Positions 18,199 through 27,088 of a DNA stretch of 64,000 nucleotides are shown one piece after another (the first letter of the stretch is position 1; each line of letters begins with the position of its first letter). Under the pieces are notes generated by a model. That model made no database searches. It had not been told where the DNA came from and saw only the letters and a list, made by a program, of their open reading frames with translations. A program made the translations under genes and the position numbers. The stretch lies in contig JBCCXL010000018.1 of assembly GCA_039191605.1 (NCBI GenBank), positions 62,001 through 126,000 of the forward strand. The letters are read 5' to 3'. The DNA comes from JBCCXL01 sp039191605. Its GTDB lineage: Bacteria > Acidobacteriota > Thermoanaerobaculia > Multivoradales > JAHZIX01.

Positions 18199-19239
18199 TC
18201 AGCGGGAGTCGCGGGCGTCCAGCAGGTCGTCGAGGTGGCGGTCGAGCCAGTCTGTGGCTCGCTGATGGTCGGCGAAGAGCCGCTCCCGGCGGCGAAACTC
18301 CGGCGGGTGGAGTCGCCGCCGACCGCCGGCCAGGGTGACGGGCATGGCGGCGTGGAGGAGCTCGTGGTGCACCACCGAGGCGACCACGTAGCGGGGTACT
18401 CCCGGGCGGTCGAGGACCGGATGGATGCGCACCAGCTCCTGGTCGGAGTTGTAGGAGCCGAGGCGAAGCACGCGGCGGCGCTTTTGGTGGTGCTGCCGGT
18501 GGCGCCCTCTGCCGCGGCGCCGGCGGGGGGAGGAGCCGCCGTGGCGGCCCCAGGTGATGGCGACCTTCAGCTCGCCGCCGAAGTATTGTTGATTGATCTC
18601 GTCCCGCAGCGCTTCGAGATCCAGGGTGCGGCCCTGGGGGCGCAGGGCCGGCGGGCGCTTCGGGGATCGAGTGGCGGCGCCGTGGGCGCTGTAGTGCTCC
18701 CGCAGCCGGTGGATGATGGCCTTGCGCTGGCTTGGGCTGGGGCCCGGAGGCCGCAGCAGATCGAGCAAATCCTCCACCACCTGTTCTCCCCGCTGGAGAA
18801 AACACCAGTGAAGCCGCAGGCTGAGGGCACGGCGATCCCGGGTCGGTCGCAGGCTCACCAGGCTGGAGCGATTGGCGTTCACGACAATTTCCCGAAGGGG
18901 TCCTTCGAGACCGATCTCGAGGGTTACCAAGGCTGCCTTCGCGTCTGCGGTGGGTAGCCCGGACACCGCCTCCCGCGCTGCCGGCAGCAATCGCAGCTTA
19001 GCCCCCAAATCCCTCTGTAGCTCCTGAAGCGACTCCCTCTGCGACTCCTTCTGCGGCTTCTTTGGTAGCTCTGCTGAGGAAGGCGCCGACAATTCGGCGG
19101 TCGGGGGATTCTGACTTGGGCTTTGTTCTGAGCCTTGCCGGGGCGCCGGGGCTTCGGCGGCTCTGGTTCCTGCCGCCGGGGAGGGGAGCGCATCCAGCGG
19201 CAGGGAGAGCTGTTGCTGGGAGGAGGGGCGAGAGCTCAT
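18199..19239 (-). CDS. SprT-like zinc metalloprotein with disordered N-terminus
   Basis: A 346-residue protein. The first 75 residues are low complexity (Ser, Pro, Gln, Glu). The C-terminal domain contains VVHHELLHA, an HExxH zinc site, preceded by QQYFGGELKVAITWG and RIHPVLDRPGVPRYVV, which match the SprT-like layout. A long Arg-rich loop, RRRRGRGRHRQHHQKRRR, sits where some relatives have a DNA-binding insert. SprT-like proteins include DNA-protein crosslink proteases; that role here is inference. The gene is convergent with the XRE gene, with stops three bases apart. Confidence 0.75.
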   Translation of the reverse strand: MSSRPSSQQQLSLPLDALPSPAAGTRAAEAPAPRQGSEQSPSQNPPTAELSAPSSAELPKKPQKESQRESLQELQRDLGAKLRLLPAAREAVSGLPTADAKAALVTLEIGLEGPLREIVVNANRSSLVSLRPTRDRRALSLRLHWCFLQRGEQVVEDLLDLLRPPGPSPSQRKAIIHRLREHYSAHGAATRSPKRPPALRPQGRTLDLEALRDEINQQYFGGELKVAITWGRHGGSSPRRRRGRGRHRQHHQKRRRVLRLGSYNSDQELVRIHPVLDRPGVPRYVVASVVHHELLHAAMPVTLAGGRRRLHPPEFRRRERLFADHQRATDWLDRHLDDLLDARDSR

Positions 19240-19359
19240 GACCTAAGGATAGGCGAAGGGGGGAAGGAATGCCTCAAGGGATGGGGGCTGAAGGGATGAT
19301 TCGGGGCGATCATCAAGAACAGCGATCCGGGGCAGTCATCAGGGTCGGGGAGCAGGGAC

Positions 19360-19416
19360 AAAGAACGAGGGCCGGGATTCGAACGGCTGCTCCGTTCGTC
19401 TTCCCGGCCCTCTTGG
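19360..19416 (-). terminator. Long hairpin, probable terminator of the tricorn-like gene
   Basis: The stem GAGGGCCGGGA/TCCCGGCCCTC encloses a second stem CGAACGG/CCGTTCG with a five-base loop. On the minus strand it is followed by GTTCTTTG, a weak T-tract. It lies about 65 bases past the stop of the minus-strand gene. Confidence 0.6.
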
Positions 19417-19476
19417 CTGCGCTGGGATCGCTGGGATCAGGCTTGGTGCCTTTTCAGACTACCCGGGGGATCAGAC

Positions 19477-22400
19477 TTATTGTTGCCCCTGGGGTGCGGA
19501 GGGGGAGACCAGCGGCGGCGGCTGCACCCAGCGATGAGGCGGGTTGGTCTCCAGCGTCTCGAGCAGCACCTCCACCGCCTTCTCGATGCTGGGATCCCTG
19601 CCGTCGAGGCGGTGCTCGTTGAGGTCGTAGACCTCGATGTCTGGCGCAACGCCCTCGTTCTCCACCACCCATTCCCCGTTCTCGTCGAAGATCCGGAAGT
19701 GAGGGGCGGCGATATTACCGCCGTCCACCAGATCCGGGTTGCCCTCCAGGCCGATGAGCCCGCCCCAGGTGCGGGTGCCGATGAGGGGGCCGAGGCCGAG
19801 CTTGCGGAAGTAATAGGGCAGGGCATCGCCGCCGGAGCTGGAATAGCCGTTGATCAGCATCGCCTTGGGGCCGTCGTGGGCGAAGTCCGGGGTGTGGAAG
19901 GGCTCTACCCGGTTCCCTGCCCAGCGGGACAGCGAGCGTCGGGCGAGCACTTCGATCATGCGATCCGGGATCAGGCCGCCGCCGTTGTAGCGATCGTCGA
20001 TGATCAGGGCCTCCTTGCGCACCTGGCCATAGAAGAGCTTCTGCAGCATGCGGTTACCGTCTCCGGCGGTGTTCGGCAGGTGGATATAGCCGATGCGGCC
20101 GTCGCTGAGCTCGTCGACGATGCGCATGCGCTGCTTGATCCAGTCGATGTAGCGCAGGCTCTGCTCGCTTCCTAGGGTATGCACCAGGACCGAGCGGGCG
20201 TCACCGCCACCCGGCGACGAGGCGAGGGTGAGCTCGACGGTGCGGTCCGCCTTGCCCTCTAGCAGGCGGTAGGGATCGTCCGGGGCCTCCAGGGGCTCGC
20301 CGTCGATGGCCAGCAGGTAGTCGCCGACGGCGGCCTGGACGCCGGGCTCCTGGAGCGGCGAGCGATAGCGCGCATCCCAGCCCTCCCCCTGGTAGATCTC
20401 CGCCAGGCGGTAGCGGCCGCCGTCGCCGAGCTCCAGCCGGGCTCCGAGCTTGCCTCCGCTCACCGCCTCGACCTCGGGCTCATCTCCGCGACCGACGTAG
20501 GCGTGGCCGACCTCCAGTTCGCCGATGAGCTCACCGAAGAGCCAGTCCAGCTCGTCGCGGCGAGTGACGTGGGGCAGCATCTCGCCGTAGCGTTCCCCGA
20601 GAGCCTTCCAGTCGAGGCCGTGGATGGCCGGGTCGTAGAACCAATCCCGGGCGATCCGCCAGCCGTCCAGCCACATCTGCCGCCATTCCTGGCGAGGATC
20701 GATCTTCAGCCGCAGGTCCGCCAGGTCCAGGGTACCCTGACCGTCGGTGATCGCCGATTGGGTCCCGGCGATGGCCCAGCCCTGGCCCTTGGTGTAGAGC
20801 AGGTGTTGGCCGTCGGGAGAGATGGAGTAGCCGAAGAGATCGCTGCCCAAGGACACCGCCTCGCGGGCTTCCAGGTCGTAGCGGAAGAGGGCCGGAGCGC
20901 CGCTGGCGCCGAAGGTGGAGAAGAAGAGATGCCCGCCGAGCTGCTGTAGATCGGCGTATTGGCCCGGGGCGATGCCCGGAAGAGCGATGGTGCGGGAGAC
21001 AAAGGCGTCGACGTCGAGGTTCGCGGCGCTGAGGCCCGAGGCTTCCTCGCCTTCCGCTGCCGACTCTCCCTCGGCCGCCGGCTCTGCTTCCGCAGCGGCG
21101 ACCTCGACCTCGTCGCTGCGCTGCGGGAAGAGGGCCGGGGCGTCGGCGGTGAGGGCCGCGGCGTAGATCCGGGCGGCGTCGGTGTAGACGTAGTTGGTCT
21201 CGAACTCGCTGAAGGTCCAGTTGTAGTTGCGATCGGAGACGAAGAAGACCGTCAGGCCGTCGGCACTCCAGGCGGGGTCATAGTCGTTGCTCAGCCCGTC
21301 TCCCAACACGAGGGGGCCGGTGGCCTCGCCAGCTTCGCCGCCGAGGCCGTAGATCGCCACCGCCGGCAGGGCGGTCTCGGGATGGGTGGTTTCGTACACC
21401 AGCCAGCGGCCGTCGGGGGAGAAGGAATAGTCTTCTAGGTCCCCTTCGCGACCGCGGTCTACGGTAGTGATCTCCCCGCTTGCTACGGCGACGATGCGCA
21501 GCCGGCGGTTGCGGTCGGCGTAGGCCAGGTGGTCCCCGGTGGGGCTCCAAATCGGCTGATAGATCCAGACATCGCCGCCCTCGGTGAGCTGCCGGGTCTC
21601 CTCGCTACGGCCGCTGGAGAGCCAGATCTCCTGCTCTCCGCTGCGGTCCGAGACGAAGGCCACGGTGCTGCCGTCGGGACTCCAGGCGGGGGCCCGCTCG
21701 CGGGATTCCGGGGCGGTGCTGAGGTTGCGAACCGGGCCGTGCTTGGCCGGCACCGAGAGTAGCTCTCCGCGGGCGGCAAAGAGTGCGCGGCGGCCGCCGG
21801 GGGCGAGGGCGGAGCCCTCGATGAATTCCTCCACCGGCTTCCAGGTCGGCACGGTATCCGGGAAGGCGGCGTTGATGCTCAGGGGAATGCGCTCCACCGC
21901 CTCCGTTGCCAGATCCATGCGGTAGAGCCAACCGCCCTTGGTGAAGACGATGGATTCGGGGCCGAGGCTGGGCCACAGCACGTCGAAGGTCTGGTAATCC
22001 GTCACCTGCCGCGCCTCGCCCCCCGCCGGGTCGAGGACGAAGAGGTTGAGGGTGCGGGAGCGGTCGGAGGTGAAGTAGATGCGATCCTCTGAGGCCCAGA
22101 GAGGGAAGTTGTCGGTGCCCTCGAAGTCGGTGAGGCGGGTGGACTGGCGGGCGTCGAAATCGTAGAGCCAGAGATCCTGGGCGCGTCCGCCGACGGTGCG
22201 CTTCCAGGTGCGGAACTCTCGCGAGATGGGGGTGTAGGCGATGCGGCTGCCGTCGGGGGAGAGGCTGGCGCTACCGCTCTCGGCGATCTCCAGCGGCTGC
22301 GGAAGGCCGCCGGCGGGATCCACCGCCCACAGCGTGCCGACGCGGCGGCCGTGGGGCGTCTGGTTGGCCCGCACCAGCACCTTGCCGTCCGGCGTCCAGC

Positions 22401-22905
22401 CCTGGATCCAGTAGTCATAGCCGCCGCGGGGGGGCATCGAGCCGGGAAAGACGTAGTGGGTCAGCTGCCGCGGCTCACCGCCCTCGGCGGGCATCACCCA
22501 CACCTGGCGGGAGCCGGAATACTCGGCGCTGAAGGCGATCCACTGGCCGTCGGGGGAGATTTTAGGAAAGAGCTCGAGGCCCTGGTGGCGGGTCAGTCGC
22601 CGGGCCTCGCCACCGCTGGAGTCGGCGCGCCACAGGTCGCCGCCGTAGACGAAGATCACGAAGTCGCGGTGAATATCCGGATAGCGCAGCAGGCGAGCCT
22701 CGTCGCCGGGGGTCTCCGGAAGGTCGGGAATCGAGGGGCCGGCGACGGTGGCAGGGGCCATCGCCAGGGTCCACAGCAGCGCGAAGGCAATCCAAGACCA
22801 GCGGTGATGCCGGCTCCGAGAACGGCGGCCATCGGCGGTCGGCGTTGGTGGATTTGGCGTTGGTGGATTATGGGGGCGCATTGAACGGTTGAGGTCATTC
22901 CACAT
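19477..22905 (-). CDS. Tricorn-like S41 serine peptidase with beta-propeller domains
   Basis: A 1142-residue exported peptidase. An N-terminal hydrophobic signal segment (SWIAFALLWTLAMAPATVAG) is followed by WD40-like/PD40 propeller repeats over about residues 60-620 (many SPDG and SPDGQWIAF motifs). Then come a core region with WFYDPAIHGLDW, a PDZ-like segment and an S41 catalytic domain. The nucleophile is probably in NGYSSSGGDAL and the glutamate in ENEGVAPD. Compared with tricorn, the Ser-His pair reads GHAYV, with Gly for Ser. GAGGAG ten bases upstream supports ATG 22905. It probably trims peptides in the periplasm. Confidence 0.88.
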   Translation of the reverse strand: MWNDLNRSMRPHNPPTPNPPTPTADGRRSRSRHHRWSWIAFALLWTLAMAPATVAGPSIPDLPETPGDEARLLRYPDIHRDFVIFVYGGDLWRADSSGGEARRLTRHQGLELFPKISPDGQWIAFSAEYSGSRQVWVMPAEGGEPRQLTHYVFPGSMPPRGGYDYWIQGWTPDGKVLVRANQTPHGRRVGTLWAVDPAGGLPQPLEIAESGSASLSPDGSRIAYTPISREFRTWKRTVGGRAQDLWLYDFDARQSTRLTDFEGTDNFPLWASEDRIYFTSDRSRTLNLFVLDPAGGEARQVTDYQTFDVLWPSLGPESIVFTKGGWLYRMDLATEAVERIPLSINAAFPDTVPTWKPVEEFIEGSALAPGGRRALFAARGELLSVPAKHGPVRNLSTAPESRERAPAWSPDGSTVAFVSDRSGEQEIWLSSGRSEETRQLTEGGDVWIYQPIWSPTGDHLAYADRNRRLRIVAVASGEITTVDRGREGDLEDYSFSPDGRWLVYETTHPETALPAVAIYGLGGEAGEATGPLVLGDGLSNDYDPAWSADGLTVFFVSDRNYNWTFSEFETNYVYTDAARIYAAALTADAPALFPQRSDEVEVAAAEAEPAAEGESAAEGEEASGLSAANLDVDAFVSRTIALPGIAPGQYADLQQLGGHLFFSTFGASGAPALFRYDLEAREAVSLGSDLFGYSISPDGQHLLYTKGQGWAIAGTQSAITDGQGTLDLADLRLKIDPRQEWRQMWLDGWRIARDWFYDPAIHGLDWKALGERYGEMLPHVTRRDELDWLFGELIGELEVGHAYVGRGDEPEVEAVSGGKLGARLELGDGGRYRLAEIYQGEGWDARYRSPLQEPGVQAAVGDYLLAIDGEPLEAPDDPYRLLEGKADRTVELTLASSPGGGDARSVLVHTLGSEQSLRYIDWIKQRMRIVDELSDGRIGYIHLPNTAGDGNRMLQKLFYGQVRKEALIIDDRYNGGGLIPDRMIEVLARRSLSRWAGNRVEPFHTPDFAHDGPKAMLINGYSSSGGDALPYYFRKLGLGPLIGTRTWGGLIGLEGNPDLVDGGNIAAPHFRIFDENGEWVVENEGVAPDIEVYDLNEHRLDGRDPSIEKAVEVLLETLETNPPHRWVQPPPLVSPSAPQGQQ
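22841..22870. repeat. Two 15-base direct repeats near the tricorn-like gene start
   Basis: Two adjacent copies, GGCGTTGGTGGATTT and GGCGTTGGTGGATTA, lie inside the first codons of the minus-strand gene and encode NPPTP-type residues just before the signal peptide. Confidence 0.85.
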
Positions 22906-23242
22906 CGAAACCCATCTCCTCGACGAAATTCATCAGTGGGCTCGCCGGATCACCGAGATCGGCGAGCCTCCGGGAGGATCCCACGCTGGTTGCGGTAGCT
23001 CAAGCGGGTAGGGATTGAGGGAGAGGCGTTTGCGTCACCACCGGGAAGCCTTCAGCCCGCGCTTGTTCTGAATCTTCGATACCGAGCTCACTTCGGATCG
23101 CTTCTTCAGAGCACTTAGCCCTCGGTGGTGTCGCAAACCTCTCAGCCTGGTACAGTACGGATCTCCGGGAGAGTAGTTCCTTACGCTCCCTGTCTTTCCC
23201 AAGAAAACAAGATAGATCTCGCCATACGAGGAGGATCAATTC
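22906..23242. other. Divergent intergenic region
   Basis: A 337-base spacer between the tricorn-like gene (leftward) and the YceI gene (rightward). It must contain both promoters. I can identify only the ribosome sites: GAGGAG for the left gene near 22920 and GAGGAGG for the right gene near 23229. I see no gene or clear palindrome. Confidence 0.45.
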
Positions 23243-23953
23243 ATGAAGAACTGGATGCTCTTGCTTTGCATCGTGCTGCTCGCCGGGCTGACCGCCGTGG
23301 GCTGCGCCAACCCCGCCGCCGACGCTCCGGAGGCCACCGTCGAAGAGCCGGCGGCCACCGAGACCCCGGCCGACTCCGCCGAGGCCAACCCCGAGGCCGG
23401 CACCCTCTACGCCGTGACCCCGGACAACGGCTCCACCATCTCCTGGGTGGGCTCCAAGGTCACCGGCTCCCACGACGGCGGCTTCGAGGTCTTCTCCGGT
23501 GATCTGCTGGTCACCGGCGACAGCGCCGAAGGCTCCAAGGTGAGCGTGAACATCGACGCTACCTCCCTGTGGTCCGACAACGATGGTCTGACCGAGCACC
23601 TGAAGAGCCCTGACTTCTTCGAGGTGGAGACCTTCTCCACCGCTTCCTTCGAGTCCACCGCCATCGCCGCCAACGAGGCCGGCGGCTACGACGTGACCGG
23701 CAACCTCGACCTCCACGGCGTCACCAAGCAGATCACCTTCCCCGCCGAGATCGAGGTCGCCGGTGACCAGGTGGCGGTGGCCGCCGAGTTCGCCATCAAG
23801 CGCTTCGACTGGGGCATTGTCTACGAGGGCCGGGCCGACGACCTGATTCGCGACGACGTGCTGATCAAGCTCAACCTGGTGGCCACCAACAGCGCTGCCG
23901 GCGGTGCAGAAGAGGCCGCTCCCGAGGATGAGGCCACGGAAGAGGCCGCCTGA
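23243..23953 (+). CDS. YceI-like lipoprotein
   Basis: A 236-residue protein with a signal peptide ending in the lipobox AVGC (Cys near residue 24) and an acidic Ala/Glu/Pro linker. A YceI domain follows at about residues 55-220, including GSTISWVGSKVTGSHDGGF, FFEVETFSTASFES and NLDLHGVTKQITFP. The C-terminus is an Ala/Glu-rich tail. YceI folds as a lipocalin-like barrel that binds isoprenoid or other apolar ligands; here it would be membrane-anchored. GAGGAGG precedes the ATG and a strong terminator follows. Confidence 0.92.
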   Translation: MKNWMLLLCIVLLAGLTAVGCANPAADAPEATVEEPAATETPADSAEANPEAGTLYAVTPDNGSTISWVGSKVTGSHDGGFEVFSGDLLVTGDSAEGSKVSVNIDATSLWSDNDGLTEHLKSPDFFEVETFSTASFESTAIAANEAGGYDVTGNLDLHGVTKQITFPAEIEVAGDQVAVAAEFAIKRFDWGIVYEGRADDLIRDDVLIKLNLVATNSAAGGAEEAAPEDEATEEAA

Positions 23954-23999
23954 GGCGGGTTTTCCACAGCTAGGGGACGTTGACTTAGCGTCTCCGACG

Positions 24000-24031
24000 A
24001 AAAAGGGCGGCCCATGGGCCGCCCTTTTTTA
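24000..24031. terminator. Bidirectional intrinsic terminator
   Basis: A 14-base palindromic stem, GGGCGGCCC with GGGCCGCCC flanked by A and T runs (AAAAA before, TTTTTT after), between the convergent YceI and SDR genes. The symmetry suits termination of both. Confidence 0.93.
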
Positions 24032-24120
24032 TTTGCCGAATCTTCTGCCGAAGCCTTCTGACGGGCTTTGGGGGCTGGGGAGGTCGGCGATCTCCCGCGA
24101 AGTCTCAGCTCTCGCTGTCG

Positions 24121-25227
24121 TTAGCGCATCGCCTTGGAGGAAACCTCCGGATGGCCTTTGACGAAGGCCACCAGGCGCTCGACGTAGGAGGCGAAGGGAG
24201 GCACCGCGATGCCGGTGTCGGCGAGGTCTTCGAGGGTGTTGTCGCAGGTGTAGTAGGTCGGGTGAACGAAGTAGTCGATGGCGGAGGAGGGGATCTGCAT
24301 CACCCGGTAGACGAAGGGGACGTAGTCGATGGCCGCCTTGGCGGCGAATTTCGGCAGCGGAGCGCGCACCACCTTGCGGCGGCAGGCGCGGGCCATGATG
24401 TCCAGCAGCTCGTCCACCGTCGCCGGGTTCGGATCGCAGAGCTGATAGACCCGACCGGAGGTCTCGGGGCGCTTGGAGAGGGAGTCGATGGCCTCAACGA
24501 TGAAGTCGCTGGGCACCAGGTTCACCCGGGTGGTCTGGGGATCTCCCACCACCGGCAGCACCGCCACCAGCGGCTGCCGCAGCAGCCAGCGCATCACGAA
24601 GTAGGGGCCGTCGAATTTCTGCGTCTCGCCGGTGCGGCTGTCGCCGACCACCACCGCCGGGCGGTAGACGGTGCAGGGTAGGCCCCGCTCCATGCGCTTC
24701 TGCACCTCCACTTCCGCGAGGTATTTGGTCTCCTCGTAGAAGTTGTTGAAGGTCTGGCCCTTGGCCAGGTCGGTCTCACGGAAGGCACCGGCGTAGCGCC
24801 CGCTGATATAGCAGGTGGACACGTATTGCACCCGCTCGAGGTTGGCGCAGCGCTCGGCGAAGTCCAGCACGTAGCGGGTGCCCTCGACGTTCACCTTATA
24901 GGCCGGGGGGCGGGGAATGGAGAGGTCGTAGATCGCCGCCAGGTGGAAGATCTCCGTCACCCGGCTGGCGAGCTCGCCCTCGTTGTCCAATCCCAGGTCG
25001 GGCTGGGTGATGTCTCCCTCCACCAGCTCGATGCGCCCTTCCAGAGCCGGGTTCTCGCCCTCTAGCTCCGCCACCTTCTGCCGCGCCAGGGCGGCAAATT
25101 TCGACTGCACCAGGCAGACCGCTCGGGTTTGGTCTCCCTCTTCCCGCTGCAGCACCCGCGGCAGCAGTCGCGCTCCCAGGAAGCCCGGAAAGCCGGTGAA
25201 GAAGACGGTCGAGGAAGTGGTGCTCAT
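24121..25227 (-). CDS. NAD(P)-dependent SDR, fatty acyl-CoA reductase-like
   Basis: A 368-residue extended short-chain dehydrogenase. The Rossmann motif is FTGFPGFLG at residues 9-17. The catalytic Ser is likely in VSTCYISG and the Tyr-Lys pair in YEETK. The start pattern FFTGFPGFLGARLLP and the following features match the NAD_binding_4 group, which includes fatty acyl-CoA reductases and thioester reductases. A role in lipid or wax metabolism is likely but the substrate is unproven. It follows the ABC operon on the same strand after a 187-base gap. Confidence 0.8.
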   Translation of the reverse strand: MSTTSSTVFFTGFPGFLGARLLPRVLQREEGDQTRAVCLVQSKFAALARQKVAELEGENPALEGRIELVEGDITQPDLGLDNEGELASRVTEIFHLAAIYDLSIPRPPAYKVNVEGTRYVLDFAERCANLERVQYVSTCYISGRYAGAFRETDLAKGQTFNNFYEETKYLAEVEVQKRMERGLPCTVYRPAVVVGDSRTGETQKFDGPYFVMRWLLRQPLVAVLPVVGDPQTTRVNLVPSDFIVEAIDSLSKRPETSGRVYQLCDPNPATVDELLDIMARACRRKVVRAPLPKFAAKAAIDYVPFVYRVMQIPSSAIDYFVHPTYYTCDNTLEDLADTGIAVPPFASYVERLVAFVKGHPEVSSKAMR

Positions 25228-25414
25228 GGTGCGGGGCTCCTGCTGCGGTGGACGGGAAGGATCCTCGAGGGATCAGCGGACCGGTGGGCGCCGCGTCGCG
25301 GCAGAAAGGCCGCGCCGCGCTGCGGCAGGAAGTATACCGCGCCGCGGCAGAAGTCCCAATGCAGGAGCCGGGAATGCAGCAGGTCATCTCATCAGGAGCC
25401 TGAAGATCGAGCCT

Positions 25415-26926
25415 TCAGGTCCGGTCCCAGCGTACGTACACCTCCCTGAGCTGGAGCCAGAGGAAGAGCTGAGAGAGCAGGTTGGCGGCCAGGACGATCA
25501 GCACCGCCGTCAGAGTCCAGGGCTGAGGGGCCTCCTCGGCGAGAGTGATCCTGGTGAGCACCAGCGCGGCGATGAGTAGCGCCACCTGGAGGGTGACGAA
25601 GAGGTTGAGTCTGGTATCCCAGACGAGGCCGGATCGGTCTGCGCCGGGGTGTCCCATGACCGCATAGGAGACGCTCATCATCGCCGGCAATCCCGCGACC
25701 ATGAGCACGGCGGGGAAGGGCGGTAGGGTCCAGGGAGCGTAGCTCTCTGTTGCTGCACCTACGACGGGAGCCAGAGCGAGGAGCCCTCGGCCCAGCAGCA
25801 GCAGGGGCCCCAAGGCAAAGAGGAGAAAGACGGCCTGTCCCAGCAGGGCCTCTCCAAAGGCGGCGCGGGTCAGCTGGTGCCGCGAGAGAGGGTAAGGCAG
25901 CGTGCGAGTGAAGGGCGAGGGGTAGAAGCTGGTGTAGAAGATCATCGTGATCCACGCGCCCAGCAGCAGAACTTCGCCGCCGTAGTCGCGCTCTTCCCCG
26001 CTGTCGACGTGGAGATAGCTGAGCAGGGTCTCCCACCAAGACGCCAGCGTGAAGGACTTTCCGGCCTCGGTGAGGTCGAGCAGACTGACGACGAGGATCG
26101 AGAGAAGGATCGGGAGGGTGATCACCAGCAGACTGAGGACCCAGGGCATACGGCGGGTGCCGTAGCGCTCGATTCGAGCGCCCCGAATCCACCGTTGCCA
26201 GCTGTCGGGAGAAGAGGTAGAGCCTTTCGAGGCCAGCTCCACCGGTCGTCCCCCACGTCCCCAATGTCCTCGAAAGTGGCCCACCGCTTGGACTCCGACG
26301 TTGTAGGCAGCAGGGTTCGAGGTGAGCGATTCCGGGCCCTCCACGACGCGGCGGAAGAGTCCATCGGAGAGGCAGAAGCGGATCAGGATCAATCCACCGA
26401 GCCAATAGACGGTCGCCGCGGCGGGAGAGAGCACCCAGGGAAGGGTGTGCAAGATCGTCAAGGCATAGGTGAAGAGCACTCCGACGCCGACCACCAGCAG
26501 GTTGGGATAGGGAAGCAGGCTGATGGCGAAGACGGCGAGGGCGAGTCCGCTTCCGGTGTATGGATCAATCGCTGGGTCCAGCAGTGAGCCCAGGGCGCCA
26601 CTGAGGATAGCCAGCAGAGTGAGTACCCAGCCGGCGCGGCGAATTCCGGTGCGATAGCCGGGCCAGATCTGGTGATGGCGAATCCGCTGGAGCGTTCTCA
26701 AGGCGAGGGCGGCGAAGCAGCCGAGAACGAGAGGGATAGAGAGGATCAGCACCGGCCCGAGCTCGAGACGCACCGAACCGCGCTCGTTCTCTACCCAGAG
26801 GAAGGGAACGAGGAGCGCGGTAAGAACGATGATCATCGACAGATGAGTGCCCCCGGCGCGCAGCATCATGCGCCACAGGAGCGAAGAAGGTCTCGGAGTC
26901 AGCAGGCTATCGGTGGATGAGCTCAT
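25415..26926 (-). CDS. ABC-exporter membrane protein, second paralogue
   Basis: A 503-residue integral membrane protein with about ten hydrophobic segments and no recognisable named domain beyond ABC-2-type character. It is clearly paralogous to the protein at 27089-28615. Shared blocks include GYRTGIRRAGW, LIRFCLSDGLFRRVV, GHFRGHWGRG and PFTRTLPYPLSRHQLTRAAF. GAGGA precedes the ATG by eight bases. It is the last gene of the GntR-ATPase-permease operon, so the two membrane proteins may form a heterodimeric exporter core. Confidence 0.65.
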   Translation of the reverse strand: MSSSTDSLLTPRPSSLLWRMMLRAGGTHLSMIIVLTALLVPFLWVENERGSVRLELGPVLILSIPLVLGCFAALALRTLQRIRHHQIWPGYRTGIRRAGWVLTLLAILSGALGSLLDPAIDPYTGSGLALAVFAISLLPYPNLLVVGVGVLFTYALTILHTLPWVLSPAAATVYWLGGLILIRFCLSDGLFRRVVEGPESLTSNPAAYNVGVQAVGHFRGHWGRGGRPVELASKGSTSSPDSWQRWIRGARIERYGTRRMPWVLSLLVITLPILLSILVVSLLDLTEAGKSFTLASWWETLLSYLHVDSGEERDYGGEVLLLGAWITMIFYTSFYPSPFTRTLPYPLSRHQLTRAAFGEALLGQAVFLLFALGPLLLLGRGLLALAPVVGAATESYAPWTLPPFPAVLMVAGLPAMMSVSYAVMGHPGADRSGLVWDTRLNLFVTLQVALLIAALVLTRITLAEEAPQPWTLTAVLIVLAANLLSQLFLWLQLREVYVRWDRT

Positions 26927-27088
26927 GGGAAGATCCTCAGAACGATGGGCGCGAAGACCCGCGAAGGGATCGTGGGGACGTCATGGACTGGACGGAAGGA
27001 TAGGAAATCAGAAGGGGCGAGGCCTGCGCGACCAATCCCGCGACGAGGACTCGGTATTGAAGCAGTGCCGTTTCGGCGGCTCCGCCCG

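Noticed and set aside
19365..19415. tRNA-like stretch (GGGATTCGAAC, resembling a T-arm complement)
   Set aside because: The flanks do not form acceptor, D or anticodon stems; the sequence is better explained by one long nested hairpin acting as a terminator.
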